From an uncultured Clostridia bacterium (GTDB lineage: Bacteria; Bacillota; Clostridia; UBA1381): a stretch of 64,000 bases of DNA. Shown here one piece after another: positions 44,355 through 53,266 of the stretch (the first letter of the stretch is position 1; each line of letters begins with the position of its first letter). Location of the stretch: NCBI GenBank assembly GCA_934444735.1, contig CAKSDE010000009.1:53672-117671 (forward strand). Direction: 5' to 3'. A program made the position numbers and the translations under genes. The notes beneath the pieces are model-generated. The model was not told the DNA's origin. It worked only from the letters and a program-made list of their open reading frames with translations, and did no database searches.

Positions 44355-44909
44355 TTATTTGTTCTCTAAAATATACTTGTTCTTTACAAGATAATCGATT
44401 CCCGATATAACGGTAATAACGGTGGAAATCCAAACCAAAATGTTTGTTATAATAACCGCCGCGCCCTGTGAAAAGAAAGGATTCATCAGTATTATCGCCG
44501 CAACTATCGCCGCCATCTGCGAAACCGTCTTGATTTTCCCGAGCATACTCGCGGCAATCACCTTACCGTCCGCAACCGCAAGCATTCTTATACCTGCAAC
44601 CATAAACTCGCGTGCCAGAATTATCATAACCGCAACCGAGCTTACTCTGCCATGCTCCAAAAGCACTAAAAACGCCGCCGTTGTGAGCATCTTATCCGCC
44701 AGAGGATCCATGAATTTGCCAAAAGTCGTTATCTGATTGTAATGCCGTGCGATATACCCGTCAATCCCATCGGTCGCCGACGCAATAACAAAAATCACAA
44801 GCGCGGCAATCTGACAGCCGATACTGTCTATCAGAAGAAATGCCATAAATACCGGCACCAAAATCACCCTTAAAAGTGTAAGTTTATTTGCAGTAGTCAC
44901 AAAAATCAT
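44355..44909 (-). CDS. pgsA: CDP-diacylglycerol--glycerol-3-phosphate 3-phosphatidyltransferase PgsA
   Basis: PgsA makes phosphatidylglycerophosphate, the precursor of phosphatidylglycerol, in the membrane. The 184 residues contain the full CDP-alcohol phosphotransferase motif D-G-x2-D-G-x2-A-R-x8-G-x3-D-x3-D: Asp47, Asp50, Ala54, Arg55, Gly64, Asp68 and Asp72 (DGIDGYIARHYN, FGKFMDPLAD). About six helices are predicted. It starts 12 bases after rimO, the usual order in Bacillota. Confidence 0.95.
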   Translation of the reverse strand: MIFVTTANKLTLLRVILVPVFMAFLLIDSIGCQIAALVIFVIASATDGIDGYIARHYNQITTFGKFMDPLADKMLTTAAFLVLLEHGRVSSVAVMIILAREFMVAGIRMLAVADGKVIAASMLGKIKTVSQMAAIVAAIILMNPFFSQGAAVIITNILVWISTVITVISGIDYLVKNKYILENK

Positions 44910-44921
44910 TCCTTTCCAAAA

Positions 44922-46247
44922 TCACACGGTCTTTGCCGTCAAATCGTACTCCGATGCGTCAAGCACCTCAACCTTTACAATATCGCCCGGGTTCAGCTCA
45001 TCTTCCGCCGCGACATAAACTCTCGAATCAATCCCGATACTGTCGCCGCGGCTCCTTCCGAAGTACATATAATTCTCTTCATCATAGCCCTCAATGATAA
45101 CCTCTAAAATATTCCCTATCTTCTTTTGGTTCTCCTCCAAAGATATTCTCTGCTGCAGCTCCATAAGGCGCTCGCGCCGTTCCTTTTTTATGTTCTCATC
45201 AATCTGATCCTCAAAATCCGCCGCCGGCGTATCCTCCTCCTGTGAATAAGTAAATACACCCATTCTGTCAAATCGGATTTCCTTTATAAAATCGTAAAGC
45301 TCCTCAAATTCCTCGTCCGTCTCTCCCGGGAATCCCACAATTATCGATGTACGTATTGTACTTTCGGGCATATATTTTCTTATCATGGAAATTTTTTCGA
45401 TAATCTCATCACGGTTTGTTCTGCGCGCCATTCTTTTGAGCACTCTGTTATTTATATGCTGAATAGGCATATCAATATAATTGCAGATTTTATCATTTTC
45501 CGCCATAACCTTTACCAATTCCTCGGTAACAGCCTCGGTATAAAAATAATGCACACGTATCCAGGAAAGCTTTTCTATTTTGCAAAGCTCCGCCAAAAGC
45601 TTATCAAGACTGTACCTGCCGTAGATATCCTTGCCGTATCTTGTAGTGTCCTGCGCGATTAGGATTATCTCTTTTACGCCCTGATCCGCCAGTTCTTCCG
45701 CCTCTTTTACAATATCCTCAATCTTTCTGCTCCTAAATTTTCCGCGTATCATCGGGATTGCACAGTAGGTGCAGTTGTTGTCGCAGCCATCGGCAATTTT
45801 TACATATGCCGTATAGGACGGCGTCGAGAGAATCCTCGGCAAGCCCTCGGGCGGCGTATAATCGTTATGCCCGAACAGTACCGGCTTATCTCCCGAAAAA
45901 GCCGCCTTTATGACCTCGGCAATCTTTACATAATCTCCCGTTCCGACAACTGCGTCAAGCTCGGGAAGCTCTTTTAACATCTCATCGTGATACCGCTCCG
46001 CCAAACAGCCCGTTGCAATCAAAAGCTTACATCTTCCCTTTTTAAATTCCGCCATCTCCAGGATATTATCTATCGATTCCTGCTTGGCCTGTTCGATAAA
46101 CCCGCAGGTGTTCACGATTATAACATCTGCAGTTTCTGGATTATCCACTATCATATGTCCGTCTTGTTTTAGTATACCGAGCATCGTCTCGGCGTCTGTC
46201 TGATTTTTGGCACACCCCAAGGATACCATGCCTATATTATATCCCAC
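44922..46247 (-). CDS. rimO: Ribosomal protein S12 methylthiotransferase RimO
   Basis: RimO puts a methylthio group on Asp89 of ribosomal protein S12 using radical SAM chemistry and two 4Fe-4S clusters. The 441 residues show the N-terminal methylthiotransferase domain (GMVSLGCAKNQTDAETMLG, VNTCGFIEQAKQES, and ATGCLAERY supply its three cysteines), the radical SAM motif CDNNCTYCAIP (about 155-165), and a C-terminal TRAM domain (about 375-441). GYDEENYMYFGRSRGDS is the RimO-type TRAM start. It overlaps no neighbour; recX ends five bases upstream. Confidence 0.95.
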   Translation of the reverse strand: MGYNIGMVSLGCAKNQTDAETMLGILKQDGHMIVDNPETADVIIVNTCGFIEQAKQESIDNILEMAEFKKGRCKLLIATGCLAERYHDEMLKELPELDAVVGTGDYVKIAEVIKAAFSGDKPVLFGHNDYTPPEGLPRILSTPSYTAYVKIADGCDNNCTYCAIPMIRGKFRSRKIEDIVKEAEELADQGVKEIILIAQDTTRYGKDIYGRYSLDKLLAELCKIEKLSWIRVHYFYTEAVTEELVKVMAENDKICNYIDMPIQHINNRVLKRMARRTNRDEIIEKISMIRKYMPESTIRTSIIVGFPGETDEEFEELYDFIKEIRFDRMGVFTYSQEEDTPAADFEDQIDENIKKERRERLMELQQRISLEENQKKIGNILEVIIEGYDEENYMYFGRSRGDSIGIDSRVYVAAEDELNPGDIVKVEVLDASEYDLTAKTV

Positions 46248-46252
46248 TTTAT

Positions 46253-46717
46253 CTATTCCTCCGCCGTTATTTTCTCAATATTCCTCTTAATATCGCCTAT
46301 ACCGTACCCCTTATATATAAAATATCTCACGCACTTATCAATATTCTTGCTGTCAAAGTCGCCATCGAGCTTCTTCTTAATCATTGGATAGAGCGTTTCC
46401 TCTTCGTCCCATTCTATATTTTCCAATGCATTTTCGGTATACGGCAGTGAAATTCCTTTTTTCAAAAGCTCCATTTTAACTCTTTTTCTGCCGTATTTCT
46501 TAAACTCCTTTAAATCTTTGGCGCACATTTTCGCATATTCATAGTCATTCACGAAATTGTACTCGCGCAAAAATTCGAGTACCTCTTCAATATCCTCGGG
46601 CATTGCCCCGGCACGCCTTAATTTATCATATATTTCCTTTTCCGAATGCATTCTGTATTCAAGTATTTTTAATGCCCTGTTTTTCGCTTGTTTAAACGTC
46701 AAAACCTTTTCACTCAT
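46253..46717 (-). CDS. recX: Regulatory protein RecX
   Basis: RecX binds RecA filaments and limits recombination. The 154-residue protein has the three-helix tandem repeats of the family, with KNRALKILEYRMHSEKEIYD, the typical AxxxLxxRxxSExEL pattern at the first repeat, and YEYAKMCAKDLKEFKKYGR. I choose ATG 46717 over the GTG codon immediately before. recA is not in this window. It is followed by rimO after five bases. Confidence 0.88.
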   Translation of the reverse strand: MSEKVLTFKQAKNRALKILEYRMHSEKEIYDKLRRAGAMPEDIEEVLEFLREYNFVNDYEYAKMCAKDLKEFKKYGRKRVKMELLKKGISLPYTENALENIEWDEEETLYPMIKKKLDGDFDSKNIDKCVRYFIYKGYGIGDIKRNIEKITAEE

Positions 46718-46750
46718 CACCTTTTACCTATCCTTTTATCAAATTATACA

Positions 46751-47932
46751 TTAAATTCTGAAATAATCAAACAGCTGACCGAAATCCACTCCGGCGATTG
46801 CTTTATTCTCGTATTTCGAGAATAAGTTATGATAGCCCGATTGAATCTGCTCAGACTGTATTCCGTATTTTATCGACATATATGCCTCAAGGTATGCCGA
46901 CAGATGATCGCAGCCACGTATAATCTCGCCGTCTATCGGGTTATATTTTGCGTCATTATAGAGCTTATTCACTTCGTCCGAGCTTACATACAAAATCTCG
47001 CCGCCCTTTACTATTCTTGTGCTGAACTCATTCTTCGTAAAGTATTCCAACTCCTTCTGCCAGCTTTCGGGAATCAGCGGATATATAACCTTTCTCATCT
47101 GCTCATCTTCAATCTCTTTTATAAGCTCGTCCAGTCCGGACACTGAGCTTTTTACCGGGGATACTATATCACGCGTCAAAACCTCGGGTAAATCATGGAA
47201 AAGCGCCGCAAAGAAGTTATTTTCAAGTCTTTTATCGCACGCGCCTATCTCCAAAGAGCAAAAATATGAAAGTATCGCAACGACAAGCATATGCCCCATA
47301 ACAAAGGTCTGCGGCATTCTCACCGCTCTGCTCCAGCGCTGCTGATAGCGCAGCTTGCCTATCAGGGACAAAAATTCCTGCAAATAAAAATTCTCGGAAA
47401 ATACGTTAAAGCCGCGGAAAGTGTTGCACGCGGAAAGTCCTCTTCCGACCTCAAATTTTACCTGCTCAATTCCGTAGGTTGTCTGATTTAAGGGGTATAT
47501 AATCTTAAATTCCCAATCGGTCGCATAGTAGTGCGCCGCGCGCAAAACCTGCTTTTCCTTTTTAGCATATTCGGGATTCAAGAAATATTCTCCCATTTTA
47601 TCGTAAAATCCGCCTTTTAGGCACTCGAGCTGACCTTTCAACTCATTTAAAACCCATTTGTTGATTTGCTCGCCCTTTTCTTTCATCAGGCTGTGATATA
47701 CCGGCGGCTTTATGTCGGTCAGTATAATACGGTGCAGAAATTCAAATATGCCGCCCTCCAAAAGAAGCAAGCGGTCGCAATCCTCCTCGCAATTTGCCAG
47801 AACGTATGCATAAAACATCTTATGTGCCTGCTTGTCAAGCTCTGTAAATCCCACCCAGGGGCGAATATGGTCATTCCATCTCTGGATAGACACTGCCTCA
47901 TATATAAGGGAAATAAGCGATTTTCTTATCAT
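46751..47932 (-). CDS. HD-domain protein (YfbR-like hydrolase)
   Basis: The 393-residue protein contains an HD metal-dependent phosphohydrolase domain: MPQTFVMGHMLVVAILSYFC, ENNFFAALFHDLPEVLTRDI (the HD pair and DLPEV), and further the typical DHLSAYLEAYMS. HD proteins with the FHDLPE motif are usually nucleotide phosphohydrolases of the YfbR/5'-nucleotidase type or relatives; the N-terminal ~190 residues are extra and of unknown role. I choose ATG 47932 (MIRKSLISLIYEAVS); an in-frame upstream start at 47989 lies between the promoter minus-10 and the ribosome site. It is the first gene of the operon, with promoter at 47994-48022. Confidence 0.85.
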   Translation of the reverse strand: MIRKSLISLIYEAVSIQRWNDHIRPWVGFTELDKQAHKMFYAYVLANCEEDCDRLLLLEGGIFEFLHRIILTDIKPPVYHSLMKEKGEQINKWVLNELKGQLECLKGGFYDKMGEYFLNPEYAKKEKQVLRAAHYYATDWEFKIIYPLNQTTYGIEQVKFEVGRGLSACNTFRGFNVFSENFYLQEFLSLIGKLRYQQRWSRAVRMPQTFVMGHMLVVAILSYFCSLEIGACDKRLENNFFAALFHDLPEVLTRDIVSPVKSSVSGLDELIKEIEDEQMRKVIYPLIPESWQKELEYFTKNEFSTRIVKGGEILYVSSDEVNKLYNDAKYNPIDGEIIRGCDHLSAYLEAYMSIKYGIQSEQIQSGYHNLFSKYENKAIAGVDFGQLFDYFRI

Positions 47933-47993
47933 TTCTTCACAACCTTTCCGGTTTTGGGCGCAAAAATACAACTGCGCACACCTAACCACTGTG

Positions 47994-48022
47994 ATTATAT
48001 CATTTAACGGCTGATTTTACAA
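47994..48022 (-). promoter_or_regulatory. Promoter of the HD-recX-rimO-pgsA-ttcA operon
   Basis: On the minus strand TTGTAA (48017-48022), 17 bases, TATAAT (47994-47999). The start would be near 47987, which supports the HD start at 47932 over 47989. The spacer from 47933 to 48463 holds this promoter, the 337-bp repeat and the terminator at 48421; no gene is seen in it. Confidence 0.7.
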
Positions 48023-48072
48023 TACTTTGTAATAATTCTTAATCATATTTTAAAGTTTCCGACATATAAGGA

Positions 48073-48409
48073 GGGGATGTAAAAAAACTCCGGAACGCAA
48101 GAAAAGAAGAAAAAAGTAAATGTTATAAGAAATATGAATGTTATAGCAACTAAAGTAGAAAAATCAAAAAATATGATTTTTCATAGAATTATTCCTTTTC
48201 TTGCTATCAACAAACCTCGCCCTCGGTTGTCGAAACAAGCGACATATATTGAATAGCGAATTGAAAATTCACGATTCAATCATTACGCTGTTTCTCCTCT
48301 TTCCCAAAAACCTTTGGTTTTCGGGAGCCCTATGGATGTACGCCGTCGGGTATCCCAAAGCCTAAGCTTTGGCTCGGTTTGTTAATTCCAAAGCTTTTTT
48401 CCTATCCCC
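48073..48409. repeat. Dispersed repeat, longest copy, 337 bp (R7)
   Basis: It begins GGGGATGTAAAAAAACTCCG and ends GCTTTTTTCCTATCCCC, imperfect inverted ends. Inside it carries, from left to right, the CAAGAAAAGAAGAAAAAAGT block, the ATTCCTTTTCTTG block shared with R1, a unique central ~170 bp, and TGTACGCCGTCGGGTAT, which is also in R8. No open frame of note exists, so it is non-autonomous. The terminator of the fapR-ftsY operon directly follows. Confidence 0.75.
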
Positions 48410-48420
48410 TAAAAAATAAA

Positions 48421-48456
48421 GGCTGTTTAAAAAAACACTTGCTTTTTTAAACAGCC
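48421..48456 (-). terminator. Terminator at the end of the fapR-to-ftsY operon
   Basis: GGCTGTTTAAAAAA pairs with TTTTTTAAACAGCC; on the minus strand it is followed by TTTATTTTTT. It lies seven bases after the Dabb gene stop. Confidence 0.85.
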
Positions 48457-48463
48457 CAATCCG

Positions 48464-48748
48464 TTAATAATTATAATCTATCGATTCCCTTTCTACACAT
48501 ATACTCCTTATGAACTTGCGCACCGCCTGATGCTCAGGGTGATTATCATAAAGCTCATGATCGTGCTTATCGGAAAAATCGGTTACCAAAACGACATCAT
48601 ACTTTCCGCCGTTTTCGTTAAATCCCACCTGCATCGACTTTATCACATCGATTTTTCCTACCAACGATTCAAGCATTTCTTTCATCTTACGCATATTTTC
48701 CGCTTTATTTTCTTCTTGAATCTTCCATGCAACAATATGTTTTAACAT
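48464..48748 (-). CDS. Dabb family (stress-responsive alpha/beta barrel) protein
   Basis: The 94 residues match the dimeric alpha-beta barrel (Dabb) family. The start MLKHIVAWKIQEENKAEN is characteristic (KHIVxWK), GKIDVIKSMQVGFNENG follows, and DVVLVTDFSDKHDHELYDNH with PEHQAVRKFI is the core. The cellular role of this family is largely unknown. The gene starts two bases after ftsY and is the last gene of the operon, before a strong terminator. It is a common small passenger gene; nothing in the sequence links it to secretion. Confidence 0.9.
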   Translation of the reverse strand: MLKHIVAWKIQEENKAENMRKMKEMLESLVGKIDVIKSMQVGFNENGGKYDVVLVTDFSDKHDHELYDNHPEHQAVRKFIRSICVERESIDYNY

Positions 48749-48750
48749 CT

Positions 48751-49683
48751 TTACTCCTCCTCTTTTTCGTCATCTGTTTCAAACAGCGCCCTTGCAAAAT
48801 CACCGGGGTTAAACTCCTGCAAATCGTCCACACCCTCGCCGACACCTATAAATTTTACCGGAATCTGCTGTTCTTTCGATATTGCAACAACCACTCCGCC
48901 TCTTGCGGTACCGTCAAGCTTGGTTAATATGATACCGGTAATATCCGCCGTTTCCGAAAAAAGCTTTGCCTGGCTCAGAGCATTCTGTCCGGTTGTCGCG
49001 TCAAGCACCAAAAGCACCTCTTTTGACGCACCCGGCAGCTCTTTTTCTATAACTCTCGCAATTTTGTTCAGCTCCGCCATAAGATTTTTCTTATTGTGCA
49101 GTCTGCCGGCGGTATCGCAGATTAAAATATCGGTATTTCTCGCCTTTGCCGCATTGCAGGCGTCAAACACGACCGCCGCCGGATCGCTGTTCTCCTGATG
49201 CTTTATTATCTCGCAGCCGCTCCTTTTCGCCCATACATCAAGCTGATCTATCGCGGCGGCGCGGAAAGTATCCGCCGCTGCCAAAAGAACATTTTTGCCC
49301 ATGCTTTTATAGTATGATGCGAGCTTACCGATTGAAGTCGTCTTTCCGACGCCGTTTACACCTATTACCAGCACCACCGCCGGTGTGCTTTCTATATGCA
49401 TTGATGTGTCATTTTCGGTGAGTATCTCGGAGATGATTTCCTTTAGCTCCTCTTTGACGTCATTGCCGTCGCTTAAGTGCTTGGATTTCGTCCTGTCCCT
49501 CAATTCTTCGATTATATATTCTGTCGTTTCCACACCCAGATCCGACAATATCAAAGCGTCCTCAAGCTCTTCAAAAAATTCCTCATCGACCTTGACAAAC
49601 ACCTTAAATACATTGTTTACCTGTTCGGATATAGCTTGTCTTGTTTTAGAAAGACCGCCTTTTAACTTTTCAAAAAATCCCAT
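48751..49683 (-). CDS. ftsY: Signal recognition particle receptor FtsY
   Basis: FtsY is the GTPase receptor that hands ribosomes carrying membrane proteins from SRP to the Sec translocon. The 310 residues have the NG architecture without the long acidic A domain of E. coli. The N helical bundle (1-95) contains EQVNNVFKVFVKVDEEFFEE. The G domain shows G1 GVNGVGKTTSIGKL, DTFRAAAIDQLDVW, the G3 DTAGRLHNKKNLM and the G4 TKLDGTARGG. It follows smc after 16 bases, as in Bacillus. Confidence 0.96.
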   Translation of the reverse strand: MGFFEKLKGGLSKTRQAISEQVNNVFKVFVKVDEEFFEELEDALILSDLGVETTEYIIEELRDRTKSKHLSDGNDVKEELKEIISEILTENDTSMHIESTPAVVLVIGVNGVGKTTSIGKLASYYKSMGKNVLLAAADTFRAAAIDQLDVWAKRSGCEIIKHQENSDPAAVVFDACNAAKARNTDILICDTAGRLHNKKNLMAELNKIARVIEKELPGASKEVLLVLDATTGQNALSQAKLFSETADITGIILTKLDGTARGGVVVAISKEQQIPVKFIGVGEGVDDLQEFNPGDFARALFETDDEKEEE

Positions 49684-49699
49684 CTTCTCATTTTCCTTT

Positions 49700-52600
49700 C
49701 TAATTTGCCATCTCGTCGGTTATATCGTCTATATGCAGTGAAAGCAGCTTAGAAACACCCTTTTCCTGCATCGTTACACCGTACATGACATTTGCCGCCT
49801 CCATTGTTCCGCGGCGGTGCGTGATTACGATAAACTGCGTCTGAGCAAGGTAATTTTTAAGATATGTCGCAAATCTCGATACATTTACATCGTCAAGCGC
49901 CGCGTCAATCTCGTCCAGAATACAAAACGGCGTTGGCTTAACCTCTAAAATTGCAAAGAGCAGTGCAATCGCTATAAACGACTTCTCGCCGCCCGAATAC
50001 AGGTTAATATTCTGCAAGCCCTTACCCGGCAGCTGAACCTCGATCTCAATGCCACTTTCCATAACATCTGCCGGATCGGACAAATAAAGCCGTCCGCGTC
50101 CGCCGCCGAAAAGCTCGGTAAATACATGGCTGAAGCTTTTATTTATCTCGGCAAACTGCTGCTTGAAGTGTTCCTCCATAAGCTCCTGAACCGACGCAAT
50201 TACCTTATTCAGATTATCCTGCGATTTTTCCAGATCCGATTTCTGCGTTGTCAAAAAGTCGTATCTTTCCTTTGCCTGCTTGTATTCTTCTATAGCATCA
50301 ACGTTAACACTTCCGAGATTCTTTATCTTCGCGTGCAGCTCATGCACTCTTTTTGCCGTTTCTTTTACATCTTCAATCTCAAGCTTTATTTCCTCCGCCG
50401 CGCTCACGCTCAGCTCATAATCATTCCAAAGCTTATTTATTATACCGTCGGTTTCCATTGTGACTTTCGTAAGTCGGTTATCTGCTTTTGAAAGCTCCTG
50501 CTGTAAAATCATCATTCTGTCGGTCAAATCCTTGTTGACATTTTGGATATTTTTTAATCCCTCAACAATTCCCGCTTTTTCGTTCTCGATTTTTTCAATC
50601 TCGCGCTTTATTTCCTCCGATGCAGCCTTTAAGACTTCGATTTTTTCCTCTTTTTGCAAAATCAACGAATTTAACTCCTCGTTTTTCTTTGCATACTCAT
50701 CTTTATCCGTCTTTTTCTGCTCAATATTTCTAATATTTTCATCAATCGAATCGGAAAGCTGTTTTAATAAAAGCTTTTCGTTCTGAATATCTTTTTCCAA
50801 AGACCTGAGCCGCAGCGTTTCGTCCATAAGTTCTTTGGACTTCTCATCTTTCGATCTTGAAATTTCCTCATATTCCTGCTCCAGCGCCTCGGTCTTTTCG
50901 TTCAGTGCGCTGATTTCACTCTCTTTTTGGCGCACTTCATTTATCATATCCGCGATATTCTCGCCCGACTCTTTGAGCTTTTCTTCAATCTGTAAAAGTT
51001 CATCTTTTAACGATTTTTCCGATTTGTCACTGTCTGCCAATGTACTTTCCAGATGTGCAAGCGTATTTTTGCCGATAAGCACATCGTTTTCATATTCGCG
51101 CAAAAGCGGCGTATATGACGAAAGCTGAACCTTTACGCTGTTTGAATCGTTTTGCAGATTTTCCGCATTCTGCGAAAGCTCACGAAATTTTTTATCAAGC
51201 TGTGCAACCTCTTTTTCAAGCGTTTTTATCTCGTTTGCACGCGAGAGTATTCCGCTTGTCCTGTTGACACTTCCGCCGCTCATAGAACCTCCAGGAGAAA
51301 GCACCTCTCCTTCTAAGGTCACAATCTTAAACCTATGCGAAAACTTCCTACTCATCAAAACCGCATTATCGATATTATCCGCAATAACAACGCGCCCCAA
51401 AAGATTCTTCATAACACCGTCATAGCGGCGGTCATATTTTATCAGCTCGCTTGCAATACCGATATATCCCGTATGCGCCGACACTTCTTTCTGATTTTCA
51501 AGCGTTCTTCCGACCACTGCCGAAACAGGCAGAAAAGTCGCTCTGCCGCCGTGAGTTCTTTTTAAAAAGGCAATCGCCGACTTTGCGTCCTCTTCGCTCT
51601 CAACCACAATATTCTGCAAACTCGCCCCGAGCGCTATCTCGATTGCTGTCACATACTTTGCGTCCACATCAATAAGTCCCGAAACAGTGCCGTATATCGA
51701 GCATTTTTTCAGCTCCTGCGCCTTTAAAACCGACTTTACGCTCCTTTGGAAGCCCTCGTACTCATTTTCCATATCCTCAAGCATTCGCCTTTTTGACTGC
51801 TTGGAATTGAGCTGCACCTTTAAATCATTTATTGTCCTTCTTGTATTCAAAAGCTCTTCTTCAAGCTCTTTTTCTCTCTTTTGCGCATTCTCCACACGCA
51901 CGCGCATATCCGAAAGCTTTTTTTCCTTTTCGCTGATTTCTTTTTTGCGCTCATCAACCTCATTTTTGGTATTATCCAGGTTCATGCCGTGATTTTTCAG
52001 CTCCGATTCCAGATTCTCGCGCTGCTCCAGCGCACTCTTTCTCAAAGCCTCCAAAGCCGACATCTCTGCCTTTTTAGCCGATGCCGTATTCATCTTTTCG
52101 ATGATGTCCGACTTTACGGTATCAATCGTCCTTCTGCACTCGGAAAGGCGCGCAAATATAGCCTCATTATCGCTTTGTATATTCTCAAATCCCGCCAAAA
52201 GTGCTTTCGATTCAAGCTCCTTTTGGGCAATGCTTTTTTCGTATTCCTCTATCTGCTTTTTCGTATCTTCATTTTTTGCCCTGATTGAGAGAATTTCTTT
52301 ATCTATCCTCTCGGAAAGCAGCACATTATTGTTTATATTGTTTCGGGCGATCGAAATCTCATTATTTTCGCCCATTATATTCGATTCATTCTCGATAAGC
52401 AGATTATTCTTTGCGCTTTGTTCCTCGTCCTTTGCCTTGCTCGCCTCATAAAGACCGTCACGCTTTCTCTCGATGTCGCCCTCTTTGCCTTTTAGTTCCT
52501 CTATTTCATCGGACACGCTCTTTGAAAGCTCCTCCGCCTTCTTCTTTTCGGCATCGTTTTTCTCAAGGTTTATCAGGCACATACTTACGTCAAGCCCTTT

Positions 52601-53266
52601 ATACTCATCGTACAGCTCCATATACCGTCTTGCTTTTCTCGACTGATTCTCCAAAGGGCCAAGCTGTCTTTCCAATTCTGCCGTTATATCGTTTATGCGC
52701 ACAAGGTTTTCCGTAACTCCGGCAAGCTTTCGCTCCGCCTCATCTTTTCTGTGCTTATATTTTGAAACGCCTGCCGCCTCTTCAAAAAAGCTCCTTCTGT
52801 CCTCCGCCTTTGTGGAAAGGATTTTCGATACATTCCCCTGACCGATTATAGAATATCCGTCACGTCCCAGACCGGTGTCCATAAAAAGCTCGACAATGTC
52901 TTTTAATCGGCAGTTTGCATTATTTATCTGATACACACTCTCGCCCGAGCGCATAACGCGTCTTGTTACCACAACCTCGTCAAATTCAATCGGGAAAAGG
53001 CGCGTCGAATTATCCAGAACAAGACTCACCTGCGCATAGTTTACCTGCTTTCGTATCTCTGTTCCGGCAAAAATTACGTCCTGCATATTAGAGCCTCTCA
53101 GGCTCTTTGCACTCATCTCTCCCATAACCCAGCGGATCGCATCGGATATATTACTTTTTCCCGAACCGTTCGGCCCGACAACCGACGTAACACCGCTTCC
53201 GAACTCCAATACGGTTTTATCCGCAAACGACTTAAATCCCTGTAATTCCAACCGTTTTAAATACAC
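49700..53266 (-). CDS. smc: Chromosome condensation protein SMC
   Basis: SMC is the ATP-driven core of the bacterial condensin that organises and segregates chromosomes. The 1188 residues show the N-terminal head with Walker A GPNGSGKSNISDA (32-44), and long coiled coils with Glu/Lys heptads (about 170-500 and 690-1010). A hinge near 520-650 contains YGTVSGLIDVDAKYVTAIE and LGRVVIADNIDNAVLM. The C-terminal head has signature LYSGGEKSFIAIALLFAI and Walker B PTPFCILDEIDAALDD. The start is GTG 53266 behind AAGGAG, overlapping the end of the radical SAM gene by ten bases, so translation is coupled. ftsY follows. Confidence 0.96.
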   Translation of the reverse strand: MYLKRLELQGFKSFADKTVLEFGSGVTSVVGPNGSGKSNISDAIRWVMGEMSAKSLRGSNMQDVIFAGTEIRKQVNYAQVSLVLDNSTRLFPIEFDEVVVTRRVMRSGESVYQINNANCRLKDIVELFMDTGLGRDGYSIIGQGNVSKILSTKAEDRRSFFEEAAGVSKYKHRKDEAERKLAGVTENLVRINDITAELERQLGPLENQSRKARRYMELYDEYKGLDVSMCLINLEKNDAEKKKAEELSKSVSDEIEELKGKEGDIERKRDGLYEASKAKDEEQSAKNNLLIENESNIMGENNEISIARNNINNNVLLSERIDKEILSIRAKNEDTKKQIEEYEKSIAQKELESKALLAGFENIQSDNEAIFARLSECRRTIDTVKSDIIEKMNTASAKKAEMSALEALRKSALEQRENLESELKNHGMNLDNTKNEVDERKKEISEKEKKLSDMRVRVENAQKREKELEEELLNTRRTINDLKVQLNSKQSKRRMLEDMENEYEGFQRSVKSVLKAQELKKCSIYGTVSGLIDVDAKYVTAIEIALGASLQNIVVESEEDAKSAIAFLKRTHGGRATFLPVSAVVGRTLENQKEVSAHTGYIGIASELIKYDRRYDGVMKNLLGRVVIADNIDNAVLMSRKFSHRFKIVTLEGEVLSPGGSMSGGSVNRTSGILSRANEIKTLEKEVAQLDKKFRELSQNAENLQNDSNSVKVQLSSYTPLLREYENDVLIGKNTLAHLESTLADSDKSEKSLKDELLQIEEKLKESGENIADMINEVRQKESEISALNEKTEALEQEYEEISRSKDEKSKELMDETLRLRSLEKDIQNEKLLLKQLSDSIDENIRNIEQKKTDKDEYAKKNEELNSLILQKEEKIEVLKAASEEIKREIEKIENEKAGIVEGLKNIQNVNKDLTDRMMILQQELSKADNRLTKVTMETDGIINKLWNDYELSVSAAEEIKLEIEDVKETAKRVHELHAKIKNLGSVNVDAIEEYKQAKERYDFLTTQKSDLEKSQDNLNKVIASVQELMEEHFKQQFAEINKSFSHVFTELFGGGRGRLYLSDPADVMESGIEIEVQLPGKGLQNINLYSGGEKSFIAIALLFAILEVKPTPFCILDEIDAALDDVNVSRFATYLKNYLAQTQFIVITHRRGTMEAANVMYGVTMQEKGVSKLLSLHIDDITDEMAN

